Position numbers and translations under genes: made by a program. From NCBI GenBank assembly GCA_003577305.1, contig QEVL01000009.1:23872-87871 (forward strand): a DNA stretch of 64,000 nt, given 5' to 3'. This document shows, one piece after another, positions 27,161 to 36,098 of this stretch. The number at the start of each line of letters is the position of its first letter. Within the stretch, counting starts at the first letter, position 1. The notes beneath the pieces were generated by a model, which saw only the letters and a list, made by a program, of their open reading frames with translations, searched no databases and was not told the origin of the DNA. Source of the stretch: Burkholderiales bacterium. Lineage in GTDB: Bacteria; Pseudomonadota; Gammaproteobacteria; Burkholderiales; Burkholderiaceae_E.

Positions 27161-28300
27161 ATGAGCGATCCGGGGTCCGCGGTTTCGCCCGAAGCGGCGC
27201 CCGCCGGCGGGCCGGCCGCGCAGGCGTCCGTGCCTCCGCGGCGGCGCCTCACCGACGGCGCCGACCTGCCGGTCCTGCCCGATTGCTGCAACCTCGGCAC
27301 GATGGCGCGGGTGTTGCTGCCGCTGAACCTCGGCGTGCTGCTGCTGGGCTGGCTGCTGCCGGCGGCGGGCGCCGGGCACTGGCCGATGTTCGAGACGGCG
27401 TTGCGGGTCGATGCGGTGGCCGCAGCCACCCTGCTGCTGCTGTGCCCGCTGCGCCGCGCGGTCAGCGGCGCGCCCAGGTCGACCCAGTGGGCCGTCGGGC
27501 TCGGCGTGCCGGCTGCGCTCGCGGCGGCAGTCGCGCTGGCGAGCGCCGCACCGCCGCAGCCGGGCGTGCTCGCGCTCGTCGCCTGGCTCATGCCGCGCGT
27601 GCTGCTCGCGGCGGCAGTCGCGTGGCTGCTCATCGAATACCTGCGGCTGCGCCAGTTGTCGCTGCAGCCCTCGCAGGCCGAGGGCCGGCTGCAGGCACTG
27701 CAGGCGCGCATCCGGCCGCACTTCCTGTTCAACAGCCTGAACACGGTGCTCGGGCTGATGCGCAGCGACCCGCGCAAGGCCGAGCGCACGCTGGAGAACC
27801 TGGCCGACCTGTTCCGCGTGTTCATGAAGGACAGCCGCGAGCTGGTGCCGCTCGACGACGAGGTGCTGCTGTGCAAGGAGTACCTCACCATCGAGAAGCT
27901 GCGGCTCGCCGAGCGGCTGGCGGTGCGCTGGGAGCTCGACGGCATGCCCGGCGACGCGTTGCTGCCGTCGCTGCTGCTGCAGCCGCTGATCGAGAACGCG
28001 GTCCATCACGGCATCGAGCCGAGCCAGGAGCCCGGAGAGATACGCGTCGCGATCGCCCGCAGCGGCGACCGGGTGCGCGTGGAGATCGCCAATCCGCTGC
28101 CCGGGGCGCCGCCGAGCCGTCCGGGCAACCACATGGCGCTGTCGAACGTGCGCGAGCGCCTCGACCTCACGTTCGACGTCGAGGGCCAGCTCGATACCCA
28201 CGCCGACAACGGCCAGTTCCGGGTAATCGTCCAGTTTCCCTACCGCAAAGAGAGAAGACGCCGAGATGCCAGACGCTCCTTCGATCCTGATCGTCGATGA
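27161..28300 (+). CDS. LytS/AlgZ-type sensor histidine kinase
   Basis: This 379-residue inner-membrane kinase has about four membrane spans (residues 45-165), then a His_kinase domain with [20 protein letters not shown] containing the phospho-accepting histidine. [17 protein letters not shown] forms the N-box of the ATPase domain. It starts with ATG at 27161. The 3' end overlaps the LytTR regulator gene by 35 nt. The neighbourhood argH, kinase, regulator, hemC, hemD matches the algZ-algR locus of Pseudomonas. The signal sensed is unknown. Confidence 0.88.
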   Translation: MSDPGSAVSPEAAPAGGPAAQASVPPRRRLTDGADLPVLPDCCNLGTMARVLLPLNLGVLLLGWLLPAAGAGHWPMFETALRVDAVAAATLLLLCPLRRAVSGAPRSTQWAVGLGVPAALAAAVALASAAPPQPGVLALVAWLMPRVLLAAAVAWLLIEYLRLRQLSLQPSQAEGRLQALQARIRPHFLFNSLNTVLGLMRSDPRKAERTLENLADLFRVFMKDSRELVPLDDEVLLCKEYLTIEKLRLAERLAVRWELDGMPGDALLPSLLLQPLIENAVHHGIEPSQEPGEIRVAIARSGDRVRVEIANPLPGAPPSRPGNHMALSNVRERLDLTFDVEGQLDTHADNGQFRVIVQFPYRKERRRRDARRSFDPDRR

Positions 28301-29066
28301 CGAACCGGTTGCACGCTCGCGGCTTCGCGAGCTGCTGGCCGACCTCGCTCCCGAGTTCCCTCACCGCATCGTCGGCGAGGCCCCCAACGCGCCCGAGGCG
28401 CTGTCGCAGATCGAGGTCGCGCAGCCGCAGATCGTGCTGCTCGACATCCAGATGCCCGGCATGACCGGCATCGAGCTCGCGCGGCACATCTCGGCGCGGG
28501 CGCAGTCGGGCGACGCCCCCAGGCCGATGCCGCTGATCATCTTCGTCACCGCATTCGACGAATTCGCGGTCGACGCGTTCGAGGTGAGGGCGATCGACTA
28601 CCTGCTCAAGCCGGTACGCGCCGAGCGCCTGAAGCAGGCGCTGCAGCGCGCGCTCACGCGAATGCCGCAGGAGCACGCGCAGGCGATCGACCAGCTCGCG
28701 CGCGCCACCAACACGCGCAGGCGCCACCTGTCGGTGCACGAGCGCGGCCGCGTCATCCTGGTGCCGCTCGAGCAGGTCGTCTACCTGAAGGCCGAACTCA
28801 AGTACATCACGGTGCGCACCCGGGAGCGCGAATTCCTGATCGAGGAATCGCTCACCTCGCTCGAGGACGAATTCAGCGACCGCTTCGTGCGCATCCACCG
28901 CAACGCGCTGGTGGCGCGCCCCTCGATCGCAGGCTTCGAGCGCGTGATGCCGCAGGGCGAAACCGAGGGCGGCGATCCCTACTGGCAAGTGGTGCTGCGC
29001 GACGTCAGCGAGCGGCTGCCGGTGAGCCGGCGCCAGTGGTCCACGGTGAAGAACCTCGTCGGGTGA
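28266..29066 (+). CDS. LytTR-family response regulator (AlgR-like)
   Basis: This 266-residue protein has a receiver domain ([20 protein letters not shown], acceptor Asp in [20 protein letters not shown]) and a C-terminal LytTR DNA-binding domain with [15 protein letters not shown] and [15 protein letters not shown]. It is the partner of the overlapping LytS-type kinase. Its stop codon overlaps the hemC GTG start, so regulator and haem synthesis genes are likely on one transcript. In Pseudomonas, AlgR controls alginate and twitching; no such link can be assumed here. Confidence 0.9.
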   Translation: MPDAPSILIVDDEPVARSRLRELLADLAPEFPHRIVGEAPNAPEALSQIEVAQPQIVLLDIQMPGMTGIELARHISARAQSGDAPRPMPLIIFVTAFDEFAVDAFEVRAIDYLLKPVRAERLKQALQRALTRMPQEHAQAIDQLARATNTRRRHLSVHERGRVILVPLEQVVYLKAELKYITVRTREREFLIEESLTSLEDEFSDRFVRIHRNALVARPSIAGFERVMPQGETEGGDPYWQVVLRDVSERLPVSRRQWSTVKNLVG

Positions 29067-30013
29067 CGACGGGCACGGTTGCCGCGCCGGCGCGACTGGT
29101 CATCGCGTCGCGCCAGAGCAGGCTGGCGATGTGGCAGGCCGAGCACGTGCAGGCGCGCCTGCGCGAACTCTATCCGCGCTGCGAGGTCGAGATCCTCGGC
29201 ATGACCACCGAGGGCGACCGCGTGCTCGATCGCGCACTCACCGAGATCGGCGGCAAGGGCCTGTTCATCAAGGAGCTCGAAGTGGCGCTGCTCGAGCGGC
29301 GCGCCGACCTCGCCGTGCATTCGCTGAAAGACGTGCCGATGGAGGTGGCCGAGCCGTTCGCACTGGCGGCGATCATGGCGCGCGAAGACCCGCGCGATGC
29401 CTTCGTCAGCGCGGGCTACGCTTCGCTCGAGTCGCTGCCGGCCGGCGCCCGCCTGGGCACCTCGAGCCTGCGCCGCGCGGCACAGATCCGGCGCGCCTTT
29501 CCCGCGCTCGAACTGCTGCCGCTGCGCGGCAACGTGAACACGCGGCTCGCGCGCCTCGACGAGGGGCGCTACGACGCGATCGTGCTGGCGGCCGCAGGGC
29601 TCGAGCGGCTGGGGCTGGCCGAGCGCATCCGCGCGATCGTGCCGCCGACGCTGTGCCTGCCGGCCGCCGGGCAGGGGGCGCTGGCGATCGAGACGCTCGC
29701 GTCGCGCGACGACCTGCACGCGTGGCTCGCGCCGCTCGACCACCCAGCCACCGCGGTCGAGGTTCACGCCGAGCGCACCGTGTCCCGGCTGCTCGGCGGC
29801 AGTTGCCGCGTGCCGCTGGCCGCCTGGTGCGTGTCCACGCCGCAAGGCGGGCTGCGGCTGGTCGCGCGGGTGGCCGCGGAAGACGGCAGCGGGATGGTCG
29901 AGGCGGTGGCCGAGTCGGCGCACGCCGATCACGACGCGGCCGAGGCGATCGGCCGGCAGGCGGCGCGTTCGCTGCAGGAGCAGGGCGCGGCGCGATGGCT
30001 CGGGTCGTCCTGA
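29063..30013 (+). CDS. hemC: hydroxymethylbilane synthase
   Basis: This 316-residue enzyme polymerises four porphobilinogen units into hydroxymethylbilane in haem biosynthesis. Motifs are [17 protein letters not shown] at the start, [21 protein letters not shown], and [13 protein letters not shown] with the cysteine that anchors the dipyrromethane cofactor. I use the GTG at 29063, which overlaps the regulator stop as GTGA. The downstream hemD start lies inside the hemC 3' end. Confidence 0.97.
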   Translation: MTTGTVAAPARLVIASRQSRLAMWQAEHVQARLRELYPRCEVEILGMTTEGDRVLDRALTEIGGKGLFIKELEVALLERRADLAVHSLKDVPMEVAEPFALAAIMAREDPRDAFVSAGYASLESLPAGARLGTSSLRRAAQIRRAFPALELLPLRGNVNTRLARLDEGRYDAIVLAAAGLERLGLAERIRAIVPPTLCLPAAGQGALAIETLASRDDLHAWLAPLDHPATAVEVHAERTVSRLLGGSCRVPLAAWCVSTPQGGLRLVARVAAEDGSGMVEAVAESAHADHDAAEAIGRQAARSLQEQGAARWLGSS

Positions 30014-30783
30014 CGCAACCCTGGCCGCGGGTGCGCGGCATCGAGCAGCGGCTGCGCGAGCTCGGCCACGAACCGCTGGCGCTGCCGATGTCGGAGATCG
30101 TCGAACTGCTCGACGATCCCGCCGTCGCCGGCATGGCAGCGCGCCTGGCCGGATTCGATTGGGTGGTCATGGTGAGTCCGGCCGCAGTGGCCGCGGCGGC
30201 GCGCCTGGCCGGCGGACGCTGGCCCGAAGGCACCGGCGCCGCTGTGGTCGGCCCGGGAAGCCTGCAGGCGATCGCCGAATCCGGGCTGGGGGTGGTGCCC
30301 GAGCGGGTGCTGCTGCCCGGCGGGCCGCAGTTCGATGCCGATGCGCTGATCGACACGCCGCCGCTGCGCACTCCGCGCGGTCTGCGCGTGCTCGTGCTGC
30401 GCGGCCACGGCGGCAGCGAACGCTGGATCGAGCGCCTGCGCGAAGCGGGCGCGGCGGTCGAAACCTGCGAGATCTACCGGCGCGAGCCGCTCGGGCCGGA
30501 CGCTGCGGCGCTGGCGAAGCTGCGCGCACTGCTCGACGGCCGGCCCGTGCCGGCGTTCGTCTTCACGCAGCGCGACGCGGTCGAGCGCTTCGAGGCACTG
30601 CTCGGGCGCACCGGACTGGCCGCACGGGCGCACGAAGCGCCGGCGCTCGCGATCCACGCGCGCATCGTGGCGGCGCTGCAGGCCTGCGGCTGGCGCGAGG
30701 TGCGCGCGATCGGGCCCGGCGATCGGGCGCTCGCCGCCGCGCTAGAATTACTGCCCGATTCACCGAGCAGTCAAAGTGTCTGA
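29995..30783 (+). CDS. hemD: uroporphyrinogen-III synthase
   Basis: This 262-residue enzyme cyclises hydroxymethylbilane with inversion of ring D. It begins [20 protein letters not shown] and has the two-domain HemD layout with [13 protein letters not shown] and the later [17 protein letters not shown]. HemD proteins diverge strongly, so the assignment rests partly on its position between hemC and hemX. It overlaps hemC by 19 nt and hemX by 8 nt. Confidence 0.93.
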   Translation: MARVVLTQPWPRVRGIEQRLRELGHEPLALPMSEIVELLDDPAVAGMAARLAGFDWVVMVSPAAVAAAARLAGGRWPEGTGAAVVGPGSLQAIAESGLGVVPERVLLPGGPQFDADALIDTPPLRTPRGLRVLVLRGHGGSERWIERLREAGAAVETCEIYRREPLGPDAAALAKLRALLDGRPVPAFVFTQRDAVERFEALLGRTGLAARAHEAPALAIHARIVAALQACGWREVRAIGPGDRALAAALELLPDSPSSQSV

Positions 30784-31825
30784 GCCGGACAAGGCTGAAA
30801 CCGACGAAGCGCCGCGGGCCCCGGCGCCACCCCCTGAACCGATGTACCGCCCGGCAGCGGCGCCCGCCGCCGCCGGCTGGCGCAACTGGATCGCCTGGGT
30901 GGCGCTCGTGCTGGCGATCGGCAGCGCGATCTGGACCGGATCGCGCCTCGACATGCACGAATCCGAGGCGGCGCGCCGCCTTCAGGCCGGCGAACAGCGC
31001 ATCGCGCAACTCGAGGCCGCGCTCCAGCACGCGCAGGCACTTCTGCGTGACGCCCAGAGCCGCACTGCGGTGCTCGAGAGCAAGGTGCTCGAGGCTGCCG
31101 GCCTGCAGGCCCAGATCGAAAAGCTCTACCGCAACCTGGCCAGCGATTCCACCGACGTGCTGCTCGCCGAGTCGGAGTCAGCGCTCGCGCTGGCGAGCCA
31201 GCAACTCGCGCTGGGCAGCAACCCGCAGGCGGCGCTCGGCGCATTGCAGGAAATCGAGTCGAGGCTGCGCCGCCAGGACGACCCGTCGCTCGGCAGCGTG
31301 CGCCGCGCGCTGCAGCGCGACATCGACCGCCTGAAGGAGTATCCGGCGGCCGACATCGGTTCGCTGGCGCTGCGCCTCGACGGGCTGCTCGCCTCGATCG
31401 ACCAGTTGCCGCTGCTCGCGTCGGTGCGCACGCCCGGGCAGGCTTCGGCCGAGGCAGCGGCGGCCGGCCTGAGCGCGCTGCGCGACGAGTTGCAGCAACT
31501 GTTCCGCGTGCGCCGGGTCGACGCGCCCGATGCTGCGCTGCTGGCTCCCGGGCAGGCCTACTTCCTGCGACAGAACCTGCGGCTGCTGCTGCTCAACGCG
31601 CGCCTGTCGCTGCTCTCGCGCAGCGAAGCCCTGTTTCGCAGCGACCTCGAACGCGCGATCGGCTGGCTGCGCGACTACTACGACGACCGCAGCCGCGGTG
31701 TCGCCGGCGCGACGGCGCAGTTGCGGCAGATGCTGGGCGCGCGCATCGCGCTCGAGCCTCCGACGCTGGCCGAGAGCCTGGCCGCGGTGCGCGCCGCGCG
31801 GGCGGTGCGCGAAGCCGGGCGCTGA
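30776..31825 (+). CDS. hemX: HemX-like protein (uroporphyrinogen-III C-methyltransferase-like)
   Basis: This 349-residue protein starts with GTG. A proline-rich cytoplasmic N-terminus is followed by one membrane span near residues 38-58 (WIAWVALVLAIGSAIW) and a long helical, probably coiled-coil periplasmic part. The region FLRQNLRLLLLNARLSLLSR and RAIGWLRDYYD is typical of HemX in proteobacterial hemCDXY operons. Despite the database name, no SAM-binding methyltransferase motif is visible. A role in organising haem synthesis at the membrane is inference. Confidence 0.9.
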   Translation: MSEPDKAETDEAPRAPAPPPEPMYRPAAAPAAAGWRNWIAWVALVLAIGSAIWTGSRLDMHESEAARRLQAGEQRIAQLEAALQHAQALLRDAQSRTAVLESKVLEAAGLQAQIEKLYRNLASDSTDVLLAESESALALASQQLALGSNPQAALGALQEIESRLRRQDDPSLGSVRRALQRDIDRLKEYPAADIGSLALRLDGLLASIDQLPLLASVRTPGQASAEAAAAGLSALRDELQQLFRVRRVDAPDAALLAPGQAYFLRQNLRLLLLNARLSLLSRSEALFRSDLERAIGWLRDYYDDRSRGVAGATAQLRQMLGARIALEPPTLAESLAAVRAARAVREAGR

Positions 31826-31845
31826 GCACTGCCGGGGCGACGACG

Positions 31846-33090
31846 ATGCGGCGAGTCATCTGGAGCATGCTGATCGTCTCGGCGGCGGTCGGCCTGGCGA
31901 TGCTGATGCGCTTCAATCACGGCAACGTCGCGGTGCTGTGGCCGCCGTACCGGATCGATTTCTCGGTGAACCTCGCGGTGCTGGTGCTGGCGATCGCGTT
32001 CCTGGTTTTCCACCTGCTGCTGGCCACGTTCTCGAACGCGCTGAACCTGCCGGCGCGGGTGCGCGAATACCGCGAGCGGCGCCGGCGCGAGAGCGCGCTC
32101 GCCGGCCTGCGCGACAGCCTGCTGGCGCTGTTCGAAGGCCGGTTCGGGCGCGCCGAGCGCCTCGCGCAATCGGCGCTCGGCGACCGTTCGCTGGCCGGCG
32201 TCGCCTCGCTGGTGGCCGCTCGCGCCGCGCACCGGATGCGCGAGACCGAACGGCGTGACCGCTGGCTGGAGGCTGCGGGCGAGGAACCCGGCATCGCCAA
32301 CGCGCAGTTGATGACCACGGCCGAACTGGCGGTCGAGGACCACCGTCCGTCCGATGCCGTCGCGGCGATCGGGAAACTCCAGGCGGGCGGGCCGCGCCAC
32401 ATCCACGGGCTGCGCATCGCCTTGCGTGCGCACGAGCAGGCGGGCAACTGGGAGGCGGCGATCCAGGCCTTGCGACAACTCGAGAAGCGCGACGCGCTGC
32501 ATCCGGCAGCGATCCGCGGACTGAAGATCCGCGCCTACCGTGCGCTGTTCGCCGCGCGTCGCGACGATGCCGCGGCGGTGCAGGCGCTGTATGCGTCGGT
32601 GGCGCCGGCCGATCGCGGCATCGACGAGATCGCCGAGGCGGCCGCGCAGGCGTTCGCGGCTGCGGGGCGCGCCGAGCAGGCCGCGCGAATCGTCGAGGAA
32701 GCGCTCGAGACGCGCTTCGTCGTATCGTTGGTGTCGCTCTACGCCCGACTCGATGTTGTGCCCGCGCGCGAGCGGTTGCGCCGCGCCGAGGCCTGGCGCG
32801 GCCGCTACGGCGACGAGCCGGTCCTGCTCAGGGCTGTCGGACGGCTGTGCGCCGCGCAGGAACTGTGGGGCAAGGCCGAGGAATTCCTGCTGCACGCCGC
32901 GCGCCTGGCCCCGGAGCGCGAGACGCAGCTGATGCTCGCGCAGCTCTACGAACGGCTGGGCCGCGACCGCGAGGCGAACGAGCGCTACCGGCTGGCCGCG
33001 CTTGCCGGACCCGGTGCGTTGCCGCTGCCGGTCGCCGCGGGCGGCGCAGCGCTCAGCCGTGATGCAGCGCCACCGTCTTCAGTGCGGTGA
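31846..33090 (+). CDS. hemY: HemY-like membrane protein with TPR repeats
   Basis: This 414-residue protein has two N-terminal membrane spans (MLIVSAAVGLAMLMRF and LAVLVLAIAFLVFHLLLATF) and then a HemY_N domain with RRRRESALAGLRDSLLALFE and a series of TPR-like helices. It is the last gene of the hemC-hemD-hemX-hemY cluster. It is not the protoporphyrinogen oxidase also called HemY in Bacillus. Its 3' end overlaps the convergent aldehyde dehydrogenase gene by 38 nt. Confidence 0.92.
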   Translation: MRRVIWSMLIVSAAVGLAMLMRFNHGNVAVLWPPYRIDFSVNLAVLVLAIAFLVFHLLLATFSNALNLPARVREYRERRRRESALAGLRDSLLALFEGRFGRAERLAQSALGDRSLAGVASLVAARAAHRMRETERRDRWLEAAGEEPGIANAQLMTTAELAVEDHRPSDAVAAIGKLQAGGPRHIHGLRIALRAHEQAGNWEAAIQALRQLEKRDALHPAAIRGLKIRAYRALFAARRDDAAAVQALYASVAPADRGIDEIAEAAAQAFAAAGRAEQAARIVEEALETRFVVSLVSLYARLDVVPARERLRRAEAWRGRYGDEPVLLRAVGRLCAAQELWGKAEEFLLHAARLAPERETQLMLAQLYERLGRDREANERYRLAALAGPGALPLPVAAGGAALSRDAAPPSSVR

Positions 33091-34528
33091 ACGCGTACAG
33101 CGCCTCGAAGCCTTTCTCGCGGCCGTAGCCGCTGCGGCCCACGCCGCCGAAGGGCAACTCGACGCCGCCGCCGGCGCCGTAATTGTTCACGAATACCTGG
33201 CCGGCGCGCAGCCGGCGCGCCAGTCGCAGCTGGCGCGCCCCGTCGCGTGTCCACAGGCCGGCCACCAGGCCGTAGGGCGTGCCGTTGGCGAGCGCCACCG
33301 CATGCGCCTCGTCCTCGAAGCGGCTCGCCACCAGCACCGGTCCGAAGATCTCCTCCTGTGCCACGCGATGCGCGGGCGGCACGCCGCCCAGCAGCACCGG
33401 CGCCTGGTAGAAGCCCTCGGCGGGCGCGCCGTCGACCACGGCGCCCTGCGCTGCGAAATCGAGCCCTCCGACTTGCGCTTCGGAGAGGAATTCGCGGACG
33501 CGCTGCTGCTGGCGCCCGGACACCAGCGGCCCGAGGTCGAGATCGGCGTGCGCCGGGCCGGCGCGCAGCGCCGCGAAGCGCTCGGCAAGCAGGCCGAGCA
33601 CCCGATCATAGACCGACGCTTCGATCAGCACGCGGCTGCCCGCCGAGCAGGTCTGGCCGGCGTTCTGCACGATCGCGCGCACCAGCACCGGCAACGCCGC
33701 CTCGATGTCGGCGTCGGCGAACACCAGTTGCGGCGACTTGCCGCCCAGTTCGAGCGTGACCGGGCAGTGGTGCGTCGCGGCCGCCTGAGCGACGCGGCGG
33801 CCGGTGTCCGGCGAGCCGGTGAACGAGACGTGGTCGATGCCGGGATGCCCGGCGAGCGCCTGGCCGGCCTCGCCGCCCAGCCCGGTGACGAGATTCAGCG
33901 CTCCGGGCGGCAGTCCGGCCTGCGCACCGAGTTGCGCCACGCGCAGCAGCGACAGGCAGGCGTCCTCGGCCGGCTTGACCACGCAGGCGTTGCCGGCGGC
34001 CAGCGCCGCGCCCAGCGAGCGGCCGAAGATCTGCATCGGGTAGTTCCACGGAATGATGTGGCCCGTGACACCGTGCGGCTCGCGCAGCGTGAGCACGGTG
34101 TAGCCGTGCCGATAGGGAATCGTCTGGCCGTGCAGCTTGTCGGCGGCGCCCGCGTAGAACTCGAAGTAGCGGGCCAGCGCCTGCGCGTCGGCGCGTGCCT
34201 GCGCCAGGGGCTTGCCGGTGTCGCGCGACTCGATCCGGGCGAGCGTCTCGCATTCCGCCTCGACCAGGTCGGCCCAGCGGCGCAGGATGCGGCCCCGTTG
34301 CGCCGCGTCGGTGCGTCCCCAGGGGCCCGCGGCAGGCTCGGTGCCGCTGCCGTCGAAGGCGCGGCGCGCGGCGCGCACCGCGCGATCGACGTCGGCGGCG
34401 CTCCCGCGCGCGATCTGCGCGAAGACGCGTCCGTCGGACGGGTCGATCACCGGCAGGCTCTCGCCCGAGGCCGGCGCGACAGACTCGTTGTCGATGAAGA
34501 GCGCGTGGCGTTCGGTCGTCTGCAGCAT
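33053..34528 (-). CDS. NAD(P)+-dependent aldehyde dehydrogenase family protein
   Basis: This 491-residue enzyme oxidises an aldehyde to the acid. It has the Rossmann segment IIPWNYPMQIFGRSLGAALA with the catalytic asparagine, VSFTGSPDTGRRV, the general base in LELGGKSPQLVF, and the catalytic cysteine in NAGQTCSAGSRVL. The C-terminus has PFGGVGRSGYGREKG. It resembles the betaine/gamma-aminobutyraldehyde dehydrogenase group, but the substrate cannot be read from sequence. It is monocistronic and converges on hemY with overlapping 3' ends. Confidence 0.93.
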   Translation of the reverse strand: MLQTTERHALFIDNESVAPASGESLPVIDPSDGRVFAQIARGSAADVDRAVRAARRAFDGSGTEPAAGPWGRTDAAQRGRILRRWADLVEAECETLARIESRDTGKPLAQARADAQALARYFEFYAGAADKLHGQTIPYRHGYTVLTLREPHGVTGHIIPWNYPMQIFGRSLGAALAAGNACVVKPAEDACLSLLRVAQLGAQAGLPPGALNLVTGLGGEAGQALAGHPGIDHVSFTGSPDTGRRVAQAAATHHCPVTLELGGKSPQLVFADADIEAALPVLVRAIVQNAGQTCSAGSRVLIEASVYDRVLGLLAERFAALRAGPAHADLDLGPLVSGRQQQRVREFLSEAQVGGLDFAAQGAVVDGAPAEGFYQAPVLLGGVPPAHRVAQEEIFGPVLVASRFEDEAHAVALANGTPYGLVAGLWTRDGARQLRLARRLRAGQVFVNNYGAGGGVELPFGGVGRSGYGREKGFEALYAFTALKTVALHHG

Positions 34529-34877
34529 GATCGGCCTCTTCGCATCGGGGAGGGTGCATCGCCGGCCGTGAATTCATCGGGGCGCGGTCGCCGGCGTGCG
34601 CCCCGACCGGCATTATCCGCGCCTCGCGCGCTACGGGGCGGCGCTCGACTGGCCGGGACTGCCGGATCGCCGCCGCGAGGCCACCTGCGCACGCACCAGC
34701 GAGGTCAGGTCGGATCCGATCAGGTGCCGGTCGCGATCGCATCGTCGTCATGCGCGGCCAACAACTCCGGTCCGATGCGATCGACCAGCGGCAGTTCGAC
34801 TTCGTCGCGCATCGCACGAAACAGCGATGTATATACTCCGTCCTTTCCTGTCCATCCGGCCCTCGCCGTCTCCCGTC
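34529..34877. other. intergenic region between divergent aldehyde dehydrogenase and efflux genes
   Basis: About 350 nt separate the two divergent start codons. A locally AT-rich TATATACT near 34830-34837 is a possible -10 element for the efflux operon, but no convincing -35 sits at the right spacing. An in-frame ATG at 34827 overlaps it. I see no regulator gene, repeat or RNA gene here. Promoters for both flanking units must lie in this gap. Confidence 0.4.
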
Positions 34878-36083
34878 ATGATCGACGCCGCCCACCGCCA
34901 GCGCCTGCCCCTGCTCGTGCCGTCGCTTCTCGCCGCAGCGCTGCTGGTGGCCGGATGCGATCGCGGCTCCGGTGGCGGCCCCGCGCAGGGCCCCGGTGCG
35001 GGCGCGCCGCCTGCGTTGCCGGTGACGGTGATCGAGATGCAGCCGCGCCAGGTACCGATCGTTCTGGAGGCGGTGGCGCGCGCCGAAGGATCGCGCGAGG
35101 TCGAGGTGCGCGCCAGAGTGACCGGCATTCTCGAGAAGCAGCTGTTTCGCGAGGGCGAGCCGATCAGGGCCGGCGCGCCGATGTATCGCATCGAGCGCGC
35201 GCCGTTCGAGATCGCGCTGTCGCAGGCACGGGCCGCGCTCGCGCAGGCGAACTCGCGGGCCGAGCGCGCCCGGCTGGAGGCAGCGCGGCTCGAGAAGCTG
35301 CTGGCCGACCGCGCGATCAGCCAGCGCGAGTACGACGACGCGCGCTCCTCGCTGCAGCAGACGCAGGCGGCGCTGCAGGCCGCGCAGGCGGGAGTCCGCG
35401 AAGCCGAGCTGAACCTGTCGTACACGACCGTCGATGCGCCGATTGCCGGAATCGCAGGGCGGGCGCTGCGCTCCGAGGGCAGCCTGGTCACGCCGGCCGG
35501 CGACAGCAGCCTGCTCACCACGCTCACGCGCACCGATCCGATCTGGGTGCGCTTCTCGTTGTCGGAGTCCGAGTACGGGCTGCTGCGCGGCGCCGACGAG
35601 CGTGCGGTGAAGGTGAACCTGGCGCTGCCCGACGGGCGCGACTACCAACGCGACGGACGGCTGAACTACACCGGGTCCACCGTGGATCCGAAGCTCGGCA
35701 CGGTGCAGCTGCGCGCCGAGTTCGCGAACCCGTCGCTGCAGTTGCTGCCGGGCCAGTACGTCAAGGCGCGCGTCGAGGTCGGCAGGCACGAAGCCTTCCT
35801 GGTGCCGCAGACCGCAGTGGTGCAGACCGACCGGGGCCGCTTCGTCTGGGTGCTCGACGCGTCGAACCAGGCGCACCTGCGTGCGGTGCAGACCGGCAGC
35901 TGGATCGGCCGCGACTGGGTCGTCGACAGCGGTCTGCAGGCCGGCGATCGGGTGGCAGTCGACAACCTGATCAGGTTGCGCCCGGGCGCGACCGTCGAGC
36001 CGAAGTCGCCGCCCGATGCCCGGGCCGGGCAGGAGCCCCAGGGTGGGCAGGGCGGCGCCCCGGCCGCTGGCGGCAGCCGCTGA
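34878..36083 (+). CDS. RND efflux periplasmic adaptor subunit (membrane fusion lipoprotein)
   Basis: This 401-residue protein bridges the inner-membrane pump and the outer-membrane channel. The signal peptide ends in the lipobox LVAGC, so Cys27 is probably lipidated. Domains follow in the usual order: barrel-sandwich (EVEVRARVTGILEKQLFREG), alpha-helical hairpin (residues of about 105-165, ending in LNLSYTTVDAPIAGIAG), beta-barrel and membrane-proximal domain. I chose MIDAAHRQ at 34878; MYILRPF at 34827 is in frame but would spoil the signal peptide. The pump gene follows after 15 nt. Confidence 0.94.
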   Translation: MIDAAHRQRLPLLVPSLLAAALLVAGCDRGSGGGPAQGPGAGAPPALPVTVIEMQPRQVPIVLEAVARAEGSREVEVRARVTGILEKQLFREGEPIRAGAPMYRIERAPFEIALSQARAALAQANSRAERARLEAARLEKLLADRAISQREYDDARSSLQQTQAALQAAQAGVREAELNLSYTTVDAPIAGIAGRALRSEGSLVTPAGDSSLLTTLTRTDPIWVRFSLSESEYGLLRGADERAVKVNLALPDGRDYQRDGRLNYTGSTVDPKLGTVQLRAEFANPSLQLLPGQYVKARVEVGRHEAFLVPQTAVVQTDRGRFVWVLDASNQAHLRAVQTGSWIGRDWVVDSGLQAGDRVAVDNLIRLRPGATVEPKSPPDARAGQEPQGGQGGAPAAGGSR

Positions 36084-36098
36084 ACTCGCGGGAATCGC

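Noticed and set aside
34827..34877. Upstream start (MYILRPF) for the RND adaptor
   Set aside because: It would put 17 extra residues before a normal lipoprotein signal peptide and overlaps a likely -10 element.
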